Shown in pieces: positions 26,456 through 36,180 of a DNA stretch of 64,000 bases. Each line of letters begins with the position of its first letter. Positions within the stretch are counted from its first letter, which is position 1. The DNA is from Agrobacterium tumefaciens (GTDB taxonomy: Bacteria; Pseudomonadota; Alphaproteobacteria; Rhizobiales; Rhizobiaceae), in the NCBI RefSeq assembly GCF_005221385.1, contig NZ_CP039903.1, positions 1,798,001 through 1,862,000 of the forward strand, written 5' to 3'. The notes beneath the pieces were generated by a model. That model ran no database searches, had not been told where the DNA came from, and saw nothing but the letters and a program-made list of their open reading frames with translations. Position numbers and translations under genes: made by a program.

Positions 26456-27349
26456 TCAGGGCTGGATGCGCGTCCAGTCCTCCCCCATCTGGTTGCGGAA
26501 CCAGGTCATCTGCCGTTTGGCATATTGGCGGGTCGCAGCGGCCGATTTTTCGATCACCTCCGCTTCGCTCATGCGCCCGGCCAGCATATCGGCGATCTGA
26601 GAAACGCCGATCGCCTTCATCGCCGTCGCGTCGGGCGCAAGCTTGAGAGCCAGAAGCGCCTCCACCTCCTCCACCGCGCCGCTTTCCATCATGGCGTCGA
26701 AACGCCGGTTAATGCGGTCATGCAGCACCGGCCTGTCGGGCAAGACGACGAATTTCTGCGCCCGGTCAGGATCGACGATCACCGGGCCGTTGGCCTTCTG
26801 GTAATCCCGGATCGATTTTCCGGTCGCCTCGATCACTTCCAGCGCCCGGACGATACGCTGGCCGTCGCCCGGCTGCAGAGCCTCTGCCATCACGGGATCG
26901 CGTCGCGACAATTCCGTGTGGAGAACCGCCGGCCCCTCTTCAATCAGCCGACCGCGCAGCCTGTCGCGGATTTCCTCCGGGATGGCAGGCATGTCCGACA
27001 ATCCCCCGGTCAGCGCCTTGAAATAAAGCCCCGTGCCGCCGACGATGACGGGAAAACGCGCCTGCCCACGCAGATCCGAAAGCAGGACGGAAAGATCCCG
27101 CAGCCATTCACCCGTGGAATAGAGGCTGCTTGCCGGCACATGGCCGTAAAGCAGATGCGGCACGCCCTGCATTTCTTCTTTTGAAGGCCGGGCGGTCAGC
27201 ACCCGCAGCGTGTCATAAACCTGCATGCTGTCGGCATTGATGACGACGCCATTCCGCTCCCGCGCCAGACGAAGCGCAAGCGCGGACTTGCCGCTTGCCG
27301 TCGGGCCGGTTATCAGGATCGCATCAAAATTCTCATCAAGGTTTTTCAT
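26456..27349 (-). CDS. miaA: tRNA dimethylallyltransferase
   Basis: 297-residue enzyme that adds a dimethylallyl group to A37 of tRNAs reading UNN codons. The P-loop GPTASGKS is at residues 15-22; INADSMQVYDTLRVLTARPSKEE, VGGTGLYFKAL and the C-terminal RQYAKRQMTWFRNQ are hallmark motifs. Start is ATG 27349 (or 27352, tandem ATGs). It is head to head with serB, whose ATG is at 27351, so the promoters of both genes must lie inside each other's coding sequence or the messages are leaderless. Confidence 0.95.
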   Translation of the reverse strand: MKNLDENFDAILITGPTASGKSALALRLARERNGVVINADSMQVYDTLRVLTARPSKEEMQGVPHLLYGHVPASSLYSTGEWLRDLSVLLSDLRGQARFPVIVGGTGLYFKALTGGLSDMPAIPEEIRDRLRGRLIEEGPAVLHTELSRRDPVMAEALQPGDGQRIVRALEVIEATGKSIRDYQKANGPVIVDPDRAQKFVVLPDRPVLHDRINRRFDAMMESGAVEEVEALLALKLAPDATAMKAIGVSQIADMLAGRMSEAEVIEKSAAATRQYAKRQMTWFRNQMGEDWTRIQP

Positions 27350-27350
27350 C

Positions 27351-28241
27351 ATGGCTCTCGTTGCCACGCTTATCGCCAATCCGTCAAATCCTGTTCTGAC
27401 ACCGGCCCTCGGCGAAACCGCCGCTAAGGCCGTCAATGCGTCAGGTCTTTACTGGCTGGCGGATGGTGTCGCCTGCGATATCGCTTTGCCTTCCGGCACC
27501 AATGCCGAAGAGGCCCGCAACGCGATTGCCGGCGCGCTCACTGGCCAGCCGATCGATATCGTCATCCAGGAGCAGGACCAGCGCCGCAAGAAACTTCTGA
27601 TCGCCGATATGGATTCGACCATGATCGGCCAGGAATGCATCGACGAGCTGGCGGCCGAAGTCGGCCTGAAGGACAAGGTTTCCACCATCACCGCCCGCGC
27701 CATGAATGGCGAGATCGCTTTTGAGCCGGCACTCCGGGAACGCGTGGCGCTGCTGAAGGGCTTGCCGGTCTCAGTGATCGACGACGTCATCGAAAAGCGC
27801 ATCACGCTGACATCAGGCGGCAAGGAACTGATCGCCACCATGAAGGCGAAGGGCTACTACACCGCACTCGTTTCCGGTGGCTTCACGGTCTTCACCGGCC
27901 GGGTCGCGGCCATGCTGGGTTTCGATGAAAACCGCGCCAATCTGCTCGGCGAAGCCAATGGCGAGCTTGACGGCACCGTTGCCGAACCCATCCTCGGCAA
28001 ACAGGCCAAGGTGGACGCACTGAATGACATTGCCGCAAAGCTCGGCATCTCGCCGGAAGAGGCGATGGCGGTCGGCGATGGCGCCAACGATCTCGGCATG
28101 CTGCATCTGGCCGGCGCAGGTGTTGCCCTGCACGCCAAGCCTGCCGTCGCGGCTGAAGCGCAGATGCGCATCGACCACGGCGATCTCACCGCGCTGCTTT
28201 ACATTCAGGGCTACCGCAAGACGGATTTTGTCACTCCATGA
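27351..28241 (+). CDS. serB: phosphoserine phosphatase
   Basis: 296-residue HAD-superfamily hydrolase, last step of serine synthesis. The nucleophile motif IADMDSTMIG (Asp86, Asp88) and the late motif GDGANDLGMLHLAGAGVALHAKP are intact, and the first 80 residues form the usual N-terminal ACT-like part. Start ATG 27351 abuts or overlaps the miaA start on the other strand. The stop overlaps the start of a GNAT gene by 4 bp. Confidence 0.95.
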   Translation: MALVATLIANPSNPVLTPALGETAAKAVNASGLYWLADGVACDIALPSGTNAEEARNAIAGALTGQPIDIVIQEQDQRRKKLLIADMDSTMIGQECIDELAAEVGLKDKVSTITARAMNGEIAFEPALRERVALLKGLPVSVIDDVIEKRITLTSGGKELIATMKAKGYYTALVSGGFTVFTGRVAAMLGFDENRANLLGEANGELDGTVAEPILGKQAKVDALNDIAAKLGISPEEAMAVGDGANDLGMLHLAGAGVALHAKPAVAAEAQMRIDHGDLTALLYIQGYRKTDFVTP

Positions 28242-28810
28242 TCATCCGCGAAACACCAAGGCTCATTCTGCGCGAGTGGAAGGAGAGCGACCGCGACCTG
28301 TTCCGGGAAATCAATGCCGACGAAAAGGTCATGGAGTTCTTCCCCTTCCGCCGCAGCCATGCGGAAGCGGATGCGGTTCTGGAAACAATCAACGGCATGA
28401 TCCGTGGCAGCGGTTATGGCTTCTACGCCATGGAGCTGCGCGAAACCGGCGAAGTCATGGGTTTCTGCGGCATATCGCCCGTCATGAACCTCGATCCGCC
28501 CTTCCCGATTGGTACCATGGAGATCGGCTGGCGGCTGGCCACCCGTTATTGGGGCCACGGCTATGTCACCGAAGCCGCACAATCGCTGCTCGTCATGGCC
28601 TTTGATGAAAAGGAAACGCCGGAAATCGTCTCCTTCGCCGTCCACGACAACCACCGCTCGACCCGCGTGATGGAGCGCATCGGCCTGAAGCGTGACCCGT
28701 CACGCGATTTCGATCATCCACGCGTGCCTGATGACACCCATCCGCATCTGCGTCCGCATGTGACCTATGCGCTGACGCTGGCGGAATGGCGGGAACGGCA
28801 GTCGCAATAA
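28238..28810 (+). CDS. GNAT family N-acetyltransferase (RimJ/RimL type)
   Basis: 190-residue acetyltransferase: TPRLILREWKESDRDLFREINADEKVMEFFP at the start, MEIGWRLATRYWGHGYVTEAAQSLLVMAF for acetyl-CoA binding and NHRSTRVMERIGLKR near the end. It is translationally coupled to serB (4-bp overlap). Substrate unknown; this subgroup acetylates N-termini or small molecules. Confidence 0.88.
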   Translation: MIIRETPRLILREWKESDRDLFREINADEKVMEFFPFRRSHAEADAVLETINGMIRGSGYGFYAMELRETGEVMGFCGISPVMNLDPPFPIGTMEIGWRLATRYWGHGYVTEAAQSLLVMAFDEKETPEIVSFAVHDNHRSTRVMERIGLKRDPSRDFDHPRVPDDTHPHLRPHVTYALTLAEWRERQSQ

Positions 28811-28834
28811 CGCCCTCCCCGCCAGCCTCGAACT

Positions 28835-29584
28835 TTACTTCACCGCGGCATTGCCGCCATCGGCAAACAGCGCCGCCCCGGCGACGAAACTAGACATCGG
28901 GCTTGCGAGGAAAAGCGCGGCCTGCGCCAGTTCTTCCGGCTCGGCGATGCGTTTCATCGCATGAAGGCCTGCAGCCCATTCCTTCTGTGCCGCATCTCCG
29001 GCCATGGGTGTGTCGACCCCGCCGGGAAGCAGCCCATTGGCGCGAATGCCCTGCACGGCATAATCTGCGGTAATGCCTTTCACCAGCCCCATCAGCGCCG
29101 CCTTCGACGCACCATAGGCCGTCATGCCCGGTATGCCGGCACTGGTGCCGACGAAGCTGGAGATAAAGACGATCGAGCCACCGCCCCGCTTCAGCATCAA
29201 CGGAATCTGGTGACGCGCCCCAAGATATGCGGAAGTGAGATTGGCTGTGAGCACGGAATCCCATTCCTCGGCGGAAATCTCCGCCAGCGGCTTCATGGCT
29301 CCGACCGCGCCTGCATTGTTGACGGCGATATCGAGACCGCCGAAAATGCTCAGGGCCGCATCCGCCAGCCGGGAATGGGTCTCCTCAAGATTGACATCGC
29401 CGACAACGGCATGGACACGGCCGCCGGTCTCGCGAATCCCGGCGGCAACCTCTTCCAGCGCAGCAGCACCCCGCGCATTGATGACGACGGCTGCCCCATG
29501 CGAGGCAAACAGCCTCGCCGTCGCCCGGCCGATGCCGGATGACGCGCCAGTGATGATGGCAACCTTGTTTTCGAGTGATTTCAT
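28835..29584 (-). CDS. SDR family oxidoreductase
   Basis: 249-residue classical short-chain dehydrogenase. Cofactor motif TGASSGIG near residue 12, NNAG at about 88, the catalytic Ser in IVFISSFVG and Tyr-x-x-x-Lys in AYGASKAALMG, and PGGVDTPM after it. ATG 29584 with GGAGG upstream was chosen over an in-frame ATG at 29638. Monocistronic; substrate unknown. Confidence 0.9.
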   Translation of the reverse strand: MKSLENKVAIITGASSGIGRATARLFASHGAAVVINARGAAALEEVAAGIRETGGRVHAVVGDVNLEETHSRLADAALSIFGGLDIAVNNAGAVGAMKPLAEISAEEWDSVLTANLTSAYLGARHQIPLMLKRGGGSIVFISSFVGTSAGIPGMTAYGASKAALMGLVKGITADYAVQGIRANGLLPGGVDTPMAGDAAQKEWAAGLHAMKRIAEPEELAQAALFLASPMSSFVAGAALFADGGNAAVK

Positions 29585-29673
29585 ATCCTTGACCTCCGTT
29601 GATGGAGACCAAGGATTAGAGAGAGGCCGGGACCACAACCACCCGATTCCTGCCGAACCGGGTGGAAAGCGCT

Positions 29674-31218
29674 TTACTCCAGCGGCAGCGCCACCACGCG
29701 CAGATTGCCCTGCGCATCGGCAACCATCATATGCGCATTCTTGCGGCCTTCGGATTTCAGGCCGTTGATCCGCACCAGCACGTCACCGGGAACTTCCATG
29801 AAGTCCTGCCCGACTTCGACGATGATATCGCCCGGTTTCATGCCCTTCTGTTCGGCCGGCGAACCCGGATCGACGCTTGCGACCAGTACACCTTCGACGC
29901 TTTCGGCAATGCCCTTTTCCGTGCGCAGCTCATTGCTGAGGACGACGAGGTTCATGCCAAGCACGCTCTGCGGCGCTTCACGCACTTCCGGCGTCTGGTC
30001 CTGCGCCTGATCGTCGGTGCCGCCATCATCATCAGGCGCAACCACGCCGCCATCGCCATCTTCGGCCTGCGGGTCTTCGGTCGCGGCCTTTTCGTCGGTC
30101 GTATCCTGCAATTGCCCGAGCTTGACCTTGACCGTCTCCTCCTTGCCGTCGCGCAGGATCACCACATCGACTTCCTTGCCAACCGGGCTTTCCGCCACGA
30201 TCCGCAAGAGATCACGCATTTCATGAATGTCCTTGCCATCGAATTTCAGCACGACATCGCCGGCCTGGATAGGGCCGTTCTCCACCGGGCCGCCCTTGGC
30301 GACGCCGGAGATAAGCGCACCCTTGGCGCTTTCCATGCCAAGGCTTGCCGCCACATCATCCGTGACGGGCTGAACGCGAACGCCGAGCCAGCCGCGACGG
30401 GTCTCGCCGAATTCGATCAGCTGCTGCACGATATTCTGCGCAAGTTCCGTCGGAACGGCGAAACCGATACCGATCGAACCACCACTCGGGGAAATGATCG
30501 CGGTGTTGATGCCGATCACCTCGCCCTTCATGTTGAAGAGCGGACCACCCGAATTGCCCTTGTTGATCGCCGCATCCGTCTGGATGAAATTGTCATAGGG
30601 GCCGGCATTGATATTGCGGCCACGCGCGGAAATGACGCCGACAGTCAGCGAACCGCCAAGGCCGAAGGGGTTGCCGATGGCCATTACCCAGTCGCCGATA
30701 CGCATGCTGCGCGAATCGCCGAACTTGACGGCCTTGAGCGGCGTTTTCGGCTCTACCTTCAAGACCGAAAGGTCGGTCTTGGTATCGGTGCCAACAAGCG
30801 TTGCCTTCAGCTTCGAGCCATTCGGGAAAATCACCTCGATGGCATCAGCACCCTCGATGACGTGGTTGTTGGTGACGACATAACCGGCGGGATCAATGAC
30901 GAAACCGGAACCCAGTGAATTGACCTTTTCACCGCCCTCCGGCTTCTGGCTGTCGAAATAATCCTTGAAGAATTCCTGGAAGGGCGACCCCTCCGGCAGC
31001 TTTGGCGGAACAGGTCCCTTGCCCTCGGTCTTGACGTTCTGCGACGTCGAAATATTCACCACCGCATCCAGAAGCGGCTCGGCAAGATCGGCCACCGATT
31101 CCGGCCCATGGCTCTGCGCTCTCGCTGCAACCGGTGCCGAAAGGCTACCCGCCACAAGCGCGATGCCCGCGACTGCGGCAATGCTGTTGCGAAAAGGCGA
31201 AAGAAGGGTCACGGCCAT
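29674..31218 (-). CDS. degP: periplasmic serine protease Do (DegP/HtrA)
   Basis: 514-residue envelope quality-control protease. Signal peptide residues 1-34 (cleavage near AARA-Q). The trypsin-like domain has the catalytic triad His119 (TNNHVIEG), Asp149 (TKTDLSVL) and Ser223 (GNSGGPLF). PDZ1 is at about 278-368 and PDZ2 at about 420-510, separated by an unusually acidic Asp/Glu/Gly-rich linker at 372-414. It lies downstream of hflK-hflC on the same strand, behind a terminator, so it is probably transcribed separately. Product could equally be named DegQ or MucD. Confidence 0.93.
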   Translation of the reverse strand: MAVTLLSPFRNSIAAVAGIALVAGSLSAPVAARAQSHGPESVADLAEPLLDAVVNISTSQNVKTEGKGPVPPKLPEGSPFQEFFKDYFDSQKPEGGEKVNSLGSGFVIDPAGYVVTNNHVIEGADAIEVIFPNGSKLKATLVGTDTKTDLSVLKVEPKTPLKAVKFGDSRSMRIGDWVMAIGNPFGLGGSLTVGVISARGRNINAGPYDNFIQTDAAINKGNSGGPLFNMKGEVIGINTAIISPSGGSIGIGFAVPTELAQNIVQQLIEFGETRRGWLGVRVQPVTDDVAASLGMESAKGALISGVAKGGPVENGPIQAGDVVLKFDGKDIHEMRDLLRIVAESPVGKEVDVVILRDGKEETVKVKLGQLQDTTDEKAATEDPQAEDGDGGVVAPDDDGGTDDQAQDQTPEVREAPQSVLGMNLVVLSNELRTEKGIAESVEGVLVASVDPGSPAEQKGMKPGDIIVEVGQDFMEVPGDVLVRINGLKSEGRKNAHMMVADAQGNLRVVALPLE

Positions 31219-31426
31219 AAGCGTCCTCGCGTTTCAGATAGTCTCGCCTTGCATATATCGACAAAGCATAAGGCGGAATGATGAAGTGTAAAAATACCTT
31301 TTCGTGAACAGGCAGTTGATGCCTTGCCCCTGCCCACAGCATTGGCACGAAACGGGAGTGAAAAGAAAGGGCCGGCCAAAACCAGTCCTCAAATTAGCAA
31401 CAACGGCTGCTCAGCCCTCTCCTCCG

Positions 31427-31453
31427 TCATCCTCGGCTCGTGCCTGAGGATGA
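31427..31453. repeat. short palindromic repeat remnant
   Basis: TCATCCTC-N11-GAGGATGA, a perfect 8-bp inverted repeat. It resembles the GTCATCCTCGG...CCGAGGATGA type repeats of Rhizobiales but only one unit is present. It lies in the 304-bp gap between hflC and degP; apart from this and the hflC terminator, I see no other feature there. Confidence 0.5.
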
Positions 31454-31471
31454 TGTCGTGCGGGGCCTGTC

Positions 31472-31502
31472 AAAAAGAAAGGGCCGGTAAAACCGGCCCT
31501 TT
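31472..31502 (-). terminator. rho-independent terminator of hflKC
   Basis: Minus strand GGGCCGGT-TTT-ACCGGCCC followed by TTTCTTTTT, 20 bp beyond the hflC stop codon. Confidence 0.9.
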
Positions 31503-31522
31503 CAAACTCTTTTGATCCGATA

Positions 31523-32449
31523 TCAGTTCGCCGGCGCAGGCGCTGCAGGTGCGGCAGGAGCCGCAGACGGAGCACCGTTGATGTCGTTGAAGTAACGGAA
31601 GAAGGTCGAGTCCGGGGACAGGACCAGCGTCGTACCGGTGCCGTTCAGCGAATTGGAATAGGCCGCCATGGAGCGATAGAACTCGAAGAAGTTCGGATCG
31701 CGCTGGAAAGCTTCGCCGAATATGCGGTTACGGTTGGCATCACCTTCACCGCGCAGCACTTCAGACTGACGACGCGCATCGGACTCGAACTCGACGACCT
31801 GACGGTCGGCGATAGCGCGGCGGCGCTGGGCTTCTTCATTACCGCGGGCGCGGATGAGTTCAGCTTCAGCCAGACGTTCCGACTTCATGCGCTCGAAGGT
31901 CTGCTGCGACACTTCCTGCGTCAGATCGGTACGGCGGATGCGGACATCCACGATGCTGATGCCGAGCGATTCCGCATCAGGGCGCAGATCGTCACGCACT
32001 TCCTGCATCATCGATGCGCGTGCATCAGAAAGCGCCGATTCAAAGCCGCGAAGACCGTAGACCCGGCGCAAAGATGCGTCGAGACGGGTGCGAAGACGCG
32101 ATTCGGCCGACATCTGGTCACCCGAAACGGTCTGGCGGAAACGGCGTGCATCCGTGATGCGATAAACGACGAAGGCGTCTACTTCATAGAACTTGCCGCC
32201 CGAAACCTGAACACGGATATTGTCGTGATCGAAGCGCAGCGCCCGGTTCTCGACATATTGCACCCGGTCGGCATCCATGAACGCGAAGGGCAGCTTGAAG
32301 TAGAGGCCCGGCGCGGTTTTTACATCCTGGATCTGACCGAAGCGCACGACGATTGCCTGCTGGCGCTCGTTGACGACGAAGATCGATGAATAGCCGAGGA
32401 AAAGCACGGCGGCGAGGCCGACGAGAATGGCAGTAAGACGGTTACCCAT
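31523..32449 (-). CDS. hflC: HflC, FtsH protease modulator subunit
   Basis: 308-residue inner-membrane SPFH/band-7 protein, partner of HflK in the complex that caps and modulates the FtsH protease. One N-terminal transmembrane helix (residues about 5-25), then VVNERQQAIVVRFGQIQDVKTAPGLYFKLPF, the band-7 domain, and a coiled coil rich in Glu/Arg. The C-terminus is a short Ala/Pro-rich tail. ATG 32449 is separated by one base from the hflK stop (TGATATG), indicating coupling. Confidence 0.95.
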   Translation of the reverse strand: MGNRLTAILVGLAAVLFLGYSSIFVVNERQQAIVVRFGQIQDVKTAPGLYFKLPFAFMDADRVQYVENRALRFDHDNIRVQVSGGKFYEVDAFVVYRITDARRFRQTVSGDQMSAESRLRTRLDASLRRVYGLRGFESALSDARASMMQEVRDDLRPDAESLGISIVDVRIRRTDLTQEVSQQTFERMKSERLAEAELIRARGNEEAQRRRAIADRQVVEFESDARRQSEVLRGEGDANRNRIFGEAFQRDPNFFEFYRSMAAYSNSLNGTGTTLVLSPDSTFFRYFNDINGAPSAAPAAPAAPAPAN

Positions 32450-32450
32450 A

Positions 32451-33572
32451 TCAGTTGCCTCCCTGCTGTGCTGCGCCCGTATTGCCGCGCATGATCTCAT
32501 TCAGAGGCAGATAAGGCACCACGCCCTGCTTTTCGTCGATGATGACCTTGTTGGAGCCCTTCAGGACCTGTTCCATGGTTTCAAGGAACATGCGCTGACG
32601 GGTCACATCAGGTGCCGTGCGATACTGGTCGTAGATGGAGATGAAGCGCTGCGCCTCACCCTCGGCCTCGTTGACGACACGCGACTTGTAAGCGTTCGCC
32701 TCTTCAACGATCTGTGCCGCCTGACCGCGTGCCGCACCCAATTTCTGGTTGGCATACTGGTTGGCTTCCTGAACGAAGCGATCTTCATCCTGCTCGGCGC
32801 GCTGCACCTCATCAAAGGCATCGGCCACTTCGCGCGGCGGCGCCGCATCTTCGATGGCGACCGCATTGATGGAAATGCCGGCGCCATAACCGTCCATGGT
32901 GGACTGGATGATGCTGCGTACATCGCCCGCAATGGCCTGACGGTTATCGCGGAAAATATCCTGCGCCGGACGACGGCCGACCACTTCGCGCATGGCGCTT
33001 TCGGAAACCTGCTGCAGCGTCTCGGCCGGGCTGTCGACGTTGAAGAGATAGGATTTCGGATCAGAGACCGTATAGAGCACCGAGAACTGCACGTTGACGA
33101 TGTTCTGGTCGCCGGTCAGCATCACGCCGCTCGATGAGGACGACGAGGCGCGCGAGCCGATATTCTGCTGCTGTTCCGTAACCTTGACGATCTCAACCGT
33201 CTCGATTGGCCACAGATGGAAATGCAGGCCGGGCATCGAGATCTCGTCCTTGGGACGTCCGAAACGCAGCTCAACGCCACGCTCATCCGGCTGGACGGTA
33301 TAGATGGACTGGATGCCGAGGAAAACGAGGACGACAAGAACGAGAATCGCAACCGCGCCACCGTTGAAGCCACCCGGCAGGACATTCTTGAAACGGTCCT
33401 GACTGCGCCGGATGATCTCTTCCAGATCAGGTGGGCCGCCATTGTTGCCGCCACCGCCGCCGCGAGGCCGGTTAGGCCCCTGTCCCCACGGGCCGCCACC
33501 GCCACCCTGGTTGTTTCCTCCACCGCCGCCGCCCCAAGGGCCGCCGCCGCCATTCTGATTGCTCCAGGGCAT
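32451..33572 (-). CDS. hflK: HflK, FtsH protease modulator subunit
   Basis: 373-residue SPFH/band-7 protein. A Gly/Pro/Asn-rich cytosolic N-terminal segment (residues 8-48, many GGGG runs) precedes a single membrane helix at about 72-92, then YTVQPDERGVELRFGRPKDEISMPGLHFHLWPIE and the coiled coil. Start ATG 33572 has GAGGT upstream; a TTG one codon earlier is rejected. It is followed by hflC in one operon. Confidence 0.95.
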   Translation of the reverse strand: MPWSNQNGGGGPWGGGGGGNNQGGGGGPWGQGPNRPRGGGGGNNGGPPDLEEIIRRSQDRFKNVLPGGFNGGAVAILVLVVLVFLGIQSIYTVQPDERGVELRFGRPKDEISMPGLHFHLWPIETVEIVKVTEQQQNIGSRASSSSSSGVMLTGDQNIVNVQFSVLYTVSDPKSYLFNVDSPAETLQQVSESAMREVVGRRPAQDIFRDNRQAIAGDVRSIIQSTMDGYGAGISINAVAIEDAAPPREVADAFDEVQRAEQDEDRFVQEANQYANQKLGAARGQAAQIVEEANAYKSRVVNEAEGEAQRFISIYDQYRTAPDVTRQRMFLETMEQVLKGSNKVIIDEKQGVVPYLPLNEIMRGNTGAAQQGGN

Positions 33573-33715
33573 CAATACCTCTTTATAAAAGCCTCTCCCG
33601 GTTCCGTTCGAAAGCGATTGCTCGCGTGCGGCGGGAATATCGACCCGTTATAAGAAGGAGAAGCGTCCGTTTCAACGCAGAGGTGGTAACTAAATACCCA
33701 ATCGCGGTAAATAGT

Positions 33716-34243
33716 TCACTTTGACGCGGCTCTTCGCAAATAAGTGGTGAACAGAACCGGATAATTGTCCCTTTCCCCTGCGGGAACGGCATTCTCGTCG
33801 ATTTTTTCAAAGACGTCAGGATCGATATCCGGAAAAAAAGTGTCGCCATCGAGCTTTACCGCCACATGGGTGACGGAAAGTTGATCGGCAAACGGCATCG
33901 CCTGACGGTAAATTTCCCCGCCGCCGGCCACGAAAACCTCATCCACGCCCAGTTCCGCGGCCTTGTCTTTGGCAAGCTTCAAAGCCTCTTCCAGCGACGA
34001 GACGACATCCACCCCATCCGGCCTGTAATCGGCATTGCGGCTGACGATGATATGCGGCCGCCCCGGCAAGGGGCGCTCGCCGACAGACAAAAACGTCTTG
34101 CGGCCCATGATGAGCGGCTTGCCCATCGTCATCGCCTTGAAGCGCTTGAGATCGGTGGAGAGCTTCCACGGCATGTCGAGGTCACGGCCGATGACGCCGT
34201 TTTCCGACACTGCAACGATGATGGTGACACGCGCCTCGCTCAT
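33716..34243 (-). CDS. folA: dihydrofolate reductase
   Basis: 175-residue NADPH-dependent enzyme that regenerates tetrahydrofolate consumed by thymidylate synthase. N-terminal [42 protein letters not shown] holds the substrate Asp and the family Pro-Trp; RPHIIVSRN and [16 protein letters not shown] complete the fold. ATG 34243 overlaps the thyA stop by 4 bp, so the two functionally linked enzymes are cotranslated. Confidence 0.95.
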   Translation of the reverse strand: MSEARVTIIVAVSENGVIGRDLDMPWKLSTDLKRFKAMTMGKPLIMGRKTFLSVGERPLPGRPHIIVSRNADYRPDGVDVVSSLEEALKLAKDKAAELGVDEVFVAGGGEIYRQAMPFADQLSVTHVAVKLDGDTFFPDIDPDVFEKIDENAVPAGERDNYPVLFTTYLRRAASK

Positions 34244-35034
34244 ACCGCGATCGGTGCCTTGATGCTTGAATCGGCCTCGTAATTCTCAAGCGTAAAGTCT
34301 TCGAACTTAAAGTCGAAAAGGTCCTTCACATCAGGGTTGAGACGCATTGTCGGCAGGGCTTTCGGGGTGCGGGTCATCTGCAGCCGCGCCTGATCGAAAT
34401 GGTTGGCGTAGATATGCGCGTCGCCGAGCGTGTGGACAAAATCTCCCGGCTTCAGACCTACGACCTGCGCCACCATCAGCGTCAGCAGCGCATAGGATGC
34501 AATGTTGAACGGCACGCCGAGGAAGATATCGGCCGAGCGCTGGTAAAGCTGGCAGGACAATTTGCCATCCGAAACATAGAACTGGAACAGGCAATGGCAG
34601 GGCGGCAGCGCCATTTCGTCCACCAGCGCCGGGTTCCAGGCTGAAACGATGTGGCGGCGGGAATTGGGATTGGTTTTCAGCGCCTCGATCAAAAGCGCGA
34701 TCTGGTCGATATGACGGCCATCCGGTGCCGGCCACGAGCGCCATTGCGCACCATAAACGGGGCCGAGATCACCATTTTCATCGGCCCACTCATCCCAGAT
34801 GGAAACGCCATTCTCCTTGAGATAGGCGATATTGGTGTCGCCCTTCAGGAACCACAGCAGTTCGTGGATGATGGAGCGCAGATGCAGCTTCTTGGTGGTG
34901 AGGACCGGAAAGCCTTGCGAAAGATCGAAACGCATCTGGTAACCGAAGACCGAGCGCGTGCCGGTGCCGGTGCGGTCTCCACGGTCGGAGCCGGTGTCCA
35001 TCACATGCCGGAGAAGATCGAGATATTGTTTCAT
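34240..35034 (-). CDS. thyA: thymidylate synthase
   Basis: 264-residue enzyme that methylates dUMP to dTMP using methylene-tetrahydrofolate. The catalytic Cys146 is in [14 protein letters not shown], at the same position as in E. coli Thy[39 protein letters not shown] and GDAHIYANH are invariant family segments. ATG 35034 was chosen as the conserved start (MKQYLDLL); a 15-residue upstream extension is not typical. Confidence 0.97.
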   Translation of the reverse strand: MKQYLDLLRHVMDTGSDRGDRTGTGTRSVFGYQMRFDLSQGFPVLTTKKLHLRSIIHELLWFLKGDTNIAYLKENGVSIWDEWADENGDLGPVYGAQWRSWPAPDGRHIDQIALLIEALKTNPNSRRHIVSAWNPALVDEMALPPCHCLFQFYVSDGKLSCQLYQRSADIFLGVPFNIASYALLTLMVAQVVGLKPGDFVHTLGDAHIYANHFDQARLQMTRTPKALPTMRLNPDVKDLFDFKFEDFTLENYEADSSIKAPIAV

Positions 35035-35126
35035 GCGTTCTGCCGCCGATTCCCTGATATCAGGAGAATATAATAGCACAGGGCGGCAGAACCAATCACC
35101 TAATGCGGGCTTATCCCCGCCTCAAA

Positions 35127-35435
35127 TCAAAGCGACTGGAGTTTGCCCAGTTCCTTGGCCACCAGATAATAGAAGGTCACGCGCGACTTGGAGCGGTCCG
35201 CAGCCATGGCTTTCGCAGTGGCGTCGATCGCCTTGTCGGCGCTATCGTCGGTCACGCCGAGCTTCTTGCCGCACCAGCTTGCCTTGACGCGCGCAAGCTC
35301 TTCCGGATCGGAAGCGGACACCAGCGATGAATCCCGGTTGCGCAACGCAATGCCGAGATGCTTGACGATTTTGCCAACGATGGCTTCGTCGGCTGCCGCA
35401 TCGTATTTCTTCACATCTGCGAGATAGTCGGTCAT
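35127..35435 (-). CDS. DUF2853 family protein
   Basis: 102-residue small cytosolic protein beginning MTDYLADVKKYDAAADEAIVGKIVKHLGIALRNRDSSLVSASDPEE and ending KSRVTFYYLVAKELGKL, the hallmarks of DUF2853. No enzymatic motif. GGAG 6 bp before ATG 35435. Function unknown. It is on the opposite strand from ssrA. Confidence 0.85.
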   Translation of the reverse strand: MTDYLADVKKYDAAADEAIVGKIVKHLGIALRNRDSSLVSASDPEELARVKASWCGKKLGVTDDSADKAIDATAKAMAADRSKSRVTFYYLVAKELGKLQSL

Positions 35436-35610
35436 ATCAACTCCTTCGTGTGTCCCCGGCGCCACGTTGCTTCTGGTGACCGGTTGCACGGAGAATGTGA
35501 CAGCAATCTCTCGTCGTCAAGAATTGTCTAAATTGTCAACGTCAAACACGAAACCTTTTCATGGAATTGTCATAGCCCCCCTTTTCTCCGCCGGGCGAAA
35601 CGCCTATATG

Positions 35611-35950
35611 AGCTTTGCCGGGGCAACCCGGCTATGGCGATAAACGGTCGGTGTAATAAACCTATTGGACCCGGGGGCGGTACCCGGCGCCTCCACCAAA
35701 AACCGGCGGACTTCTTTCAAGGGAAGGCCGGCTTTTGATGGGGGCGAAATAGGATCGACAAGGGCGTAAAGATCGAACTTTTGCTCGGCATGATACCGCC
35801 GTTATCGGGTCACAAGTGTAGTTGCAAACGACAACAACGCTAAGGAATACGCTCTCGCTGCCTAATGGCGGTGCGGGAATTCCGCTCTAAGTCCTTACGG
35901 TTAGCCCCGTAAGGCGGGGTTCGGAGGTACCTGGCAACAGAAACCTCCAC
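35611..35950 (+). ncRNA. ssrA: transfer-messenger RNA, circularly permuted (two-piece) form
   Basis: The acceptor part comes first: a GCCGGG-GCAA-CCCGGC hairpin (35617-35632), a T-arm and the 3' end CGCCTCC-ACCA ending at 35698. After an intervening segment, the coding piece begins with GGGGGCG (35740-35746), which pairs with CGCCTCC including a G-U at the third pair, the alanine identity element. The tag ANDNNAKEYALAA is encoded at 35824-35862 with TAA at 35863. A final hairpin closes near 35948. Gene order is that of alphaproteobacterial permuted tmRNA; processing yields two RNAs. Exact mature ends are estimated. Confidence 0.93.
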
Positions 35951-36180
35951 CTTCTCCATTTTGCCTGAATTGGTTATATGATAGCTGACTTGCGAACGGC
36001 ATCGGCTTTTCCGTTGCTGCCGTTCGGGACATTGCGTATACTTGGGTAACGCGCAGCCGTCTGGATCGAGTTCGATCTCCGGTTCAGGATTGCGCAAGGA
36101 TTCAAAGTGTTACAGCGTCCTTGGCGCGCAAGGCGCGCAGCGCATTAAAAGACGTTCGAATAAGGGAAAGACAGGACCGC

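Noticed and set aside
35840..36097. 85-codon minus-strand frame overlapping the tmRNA
   Set aside because: It lies within the structured ssrA coding piece and has no protein features.
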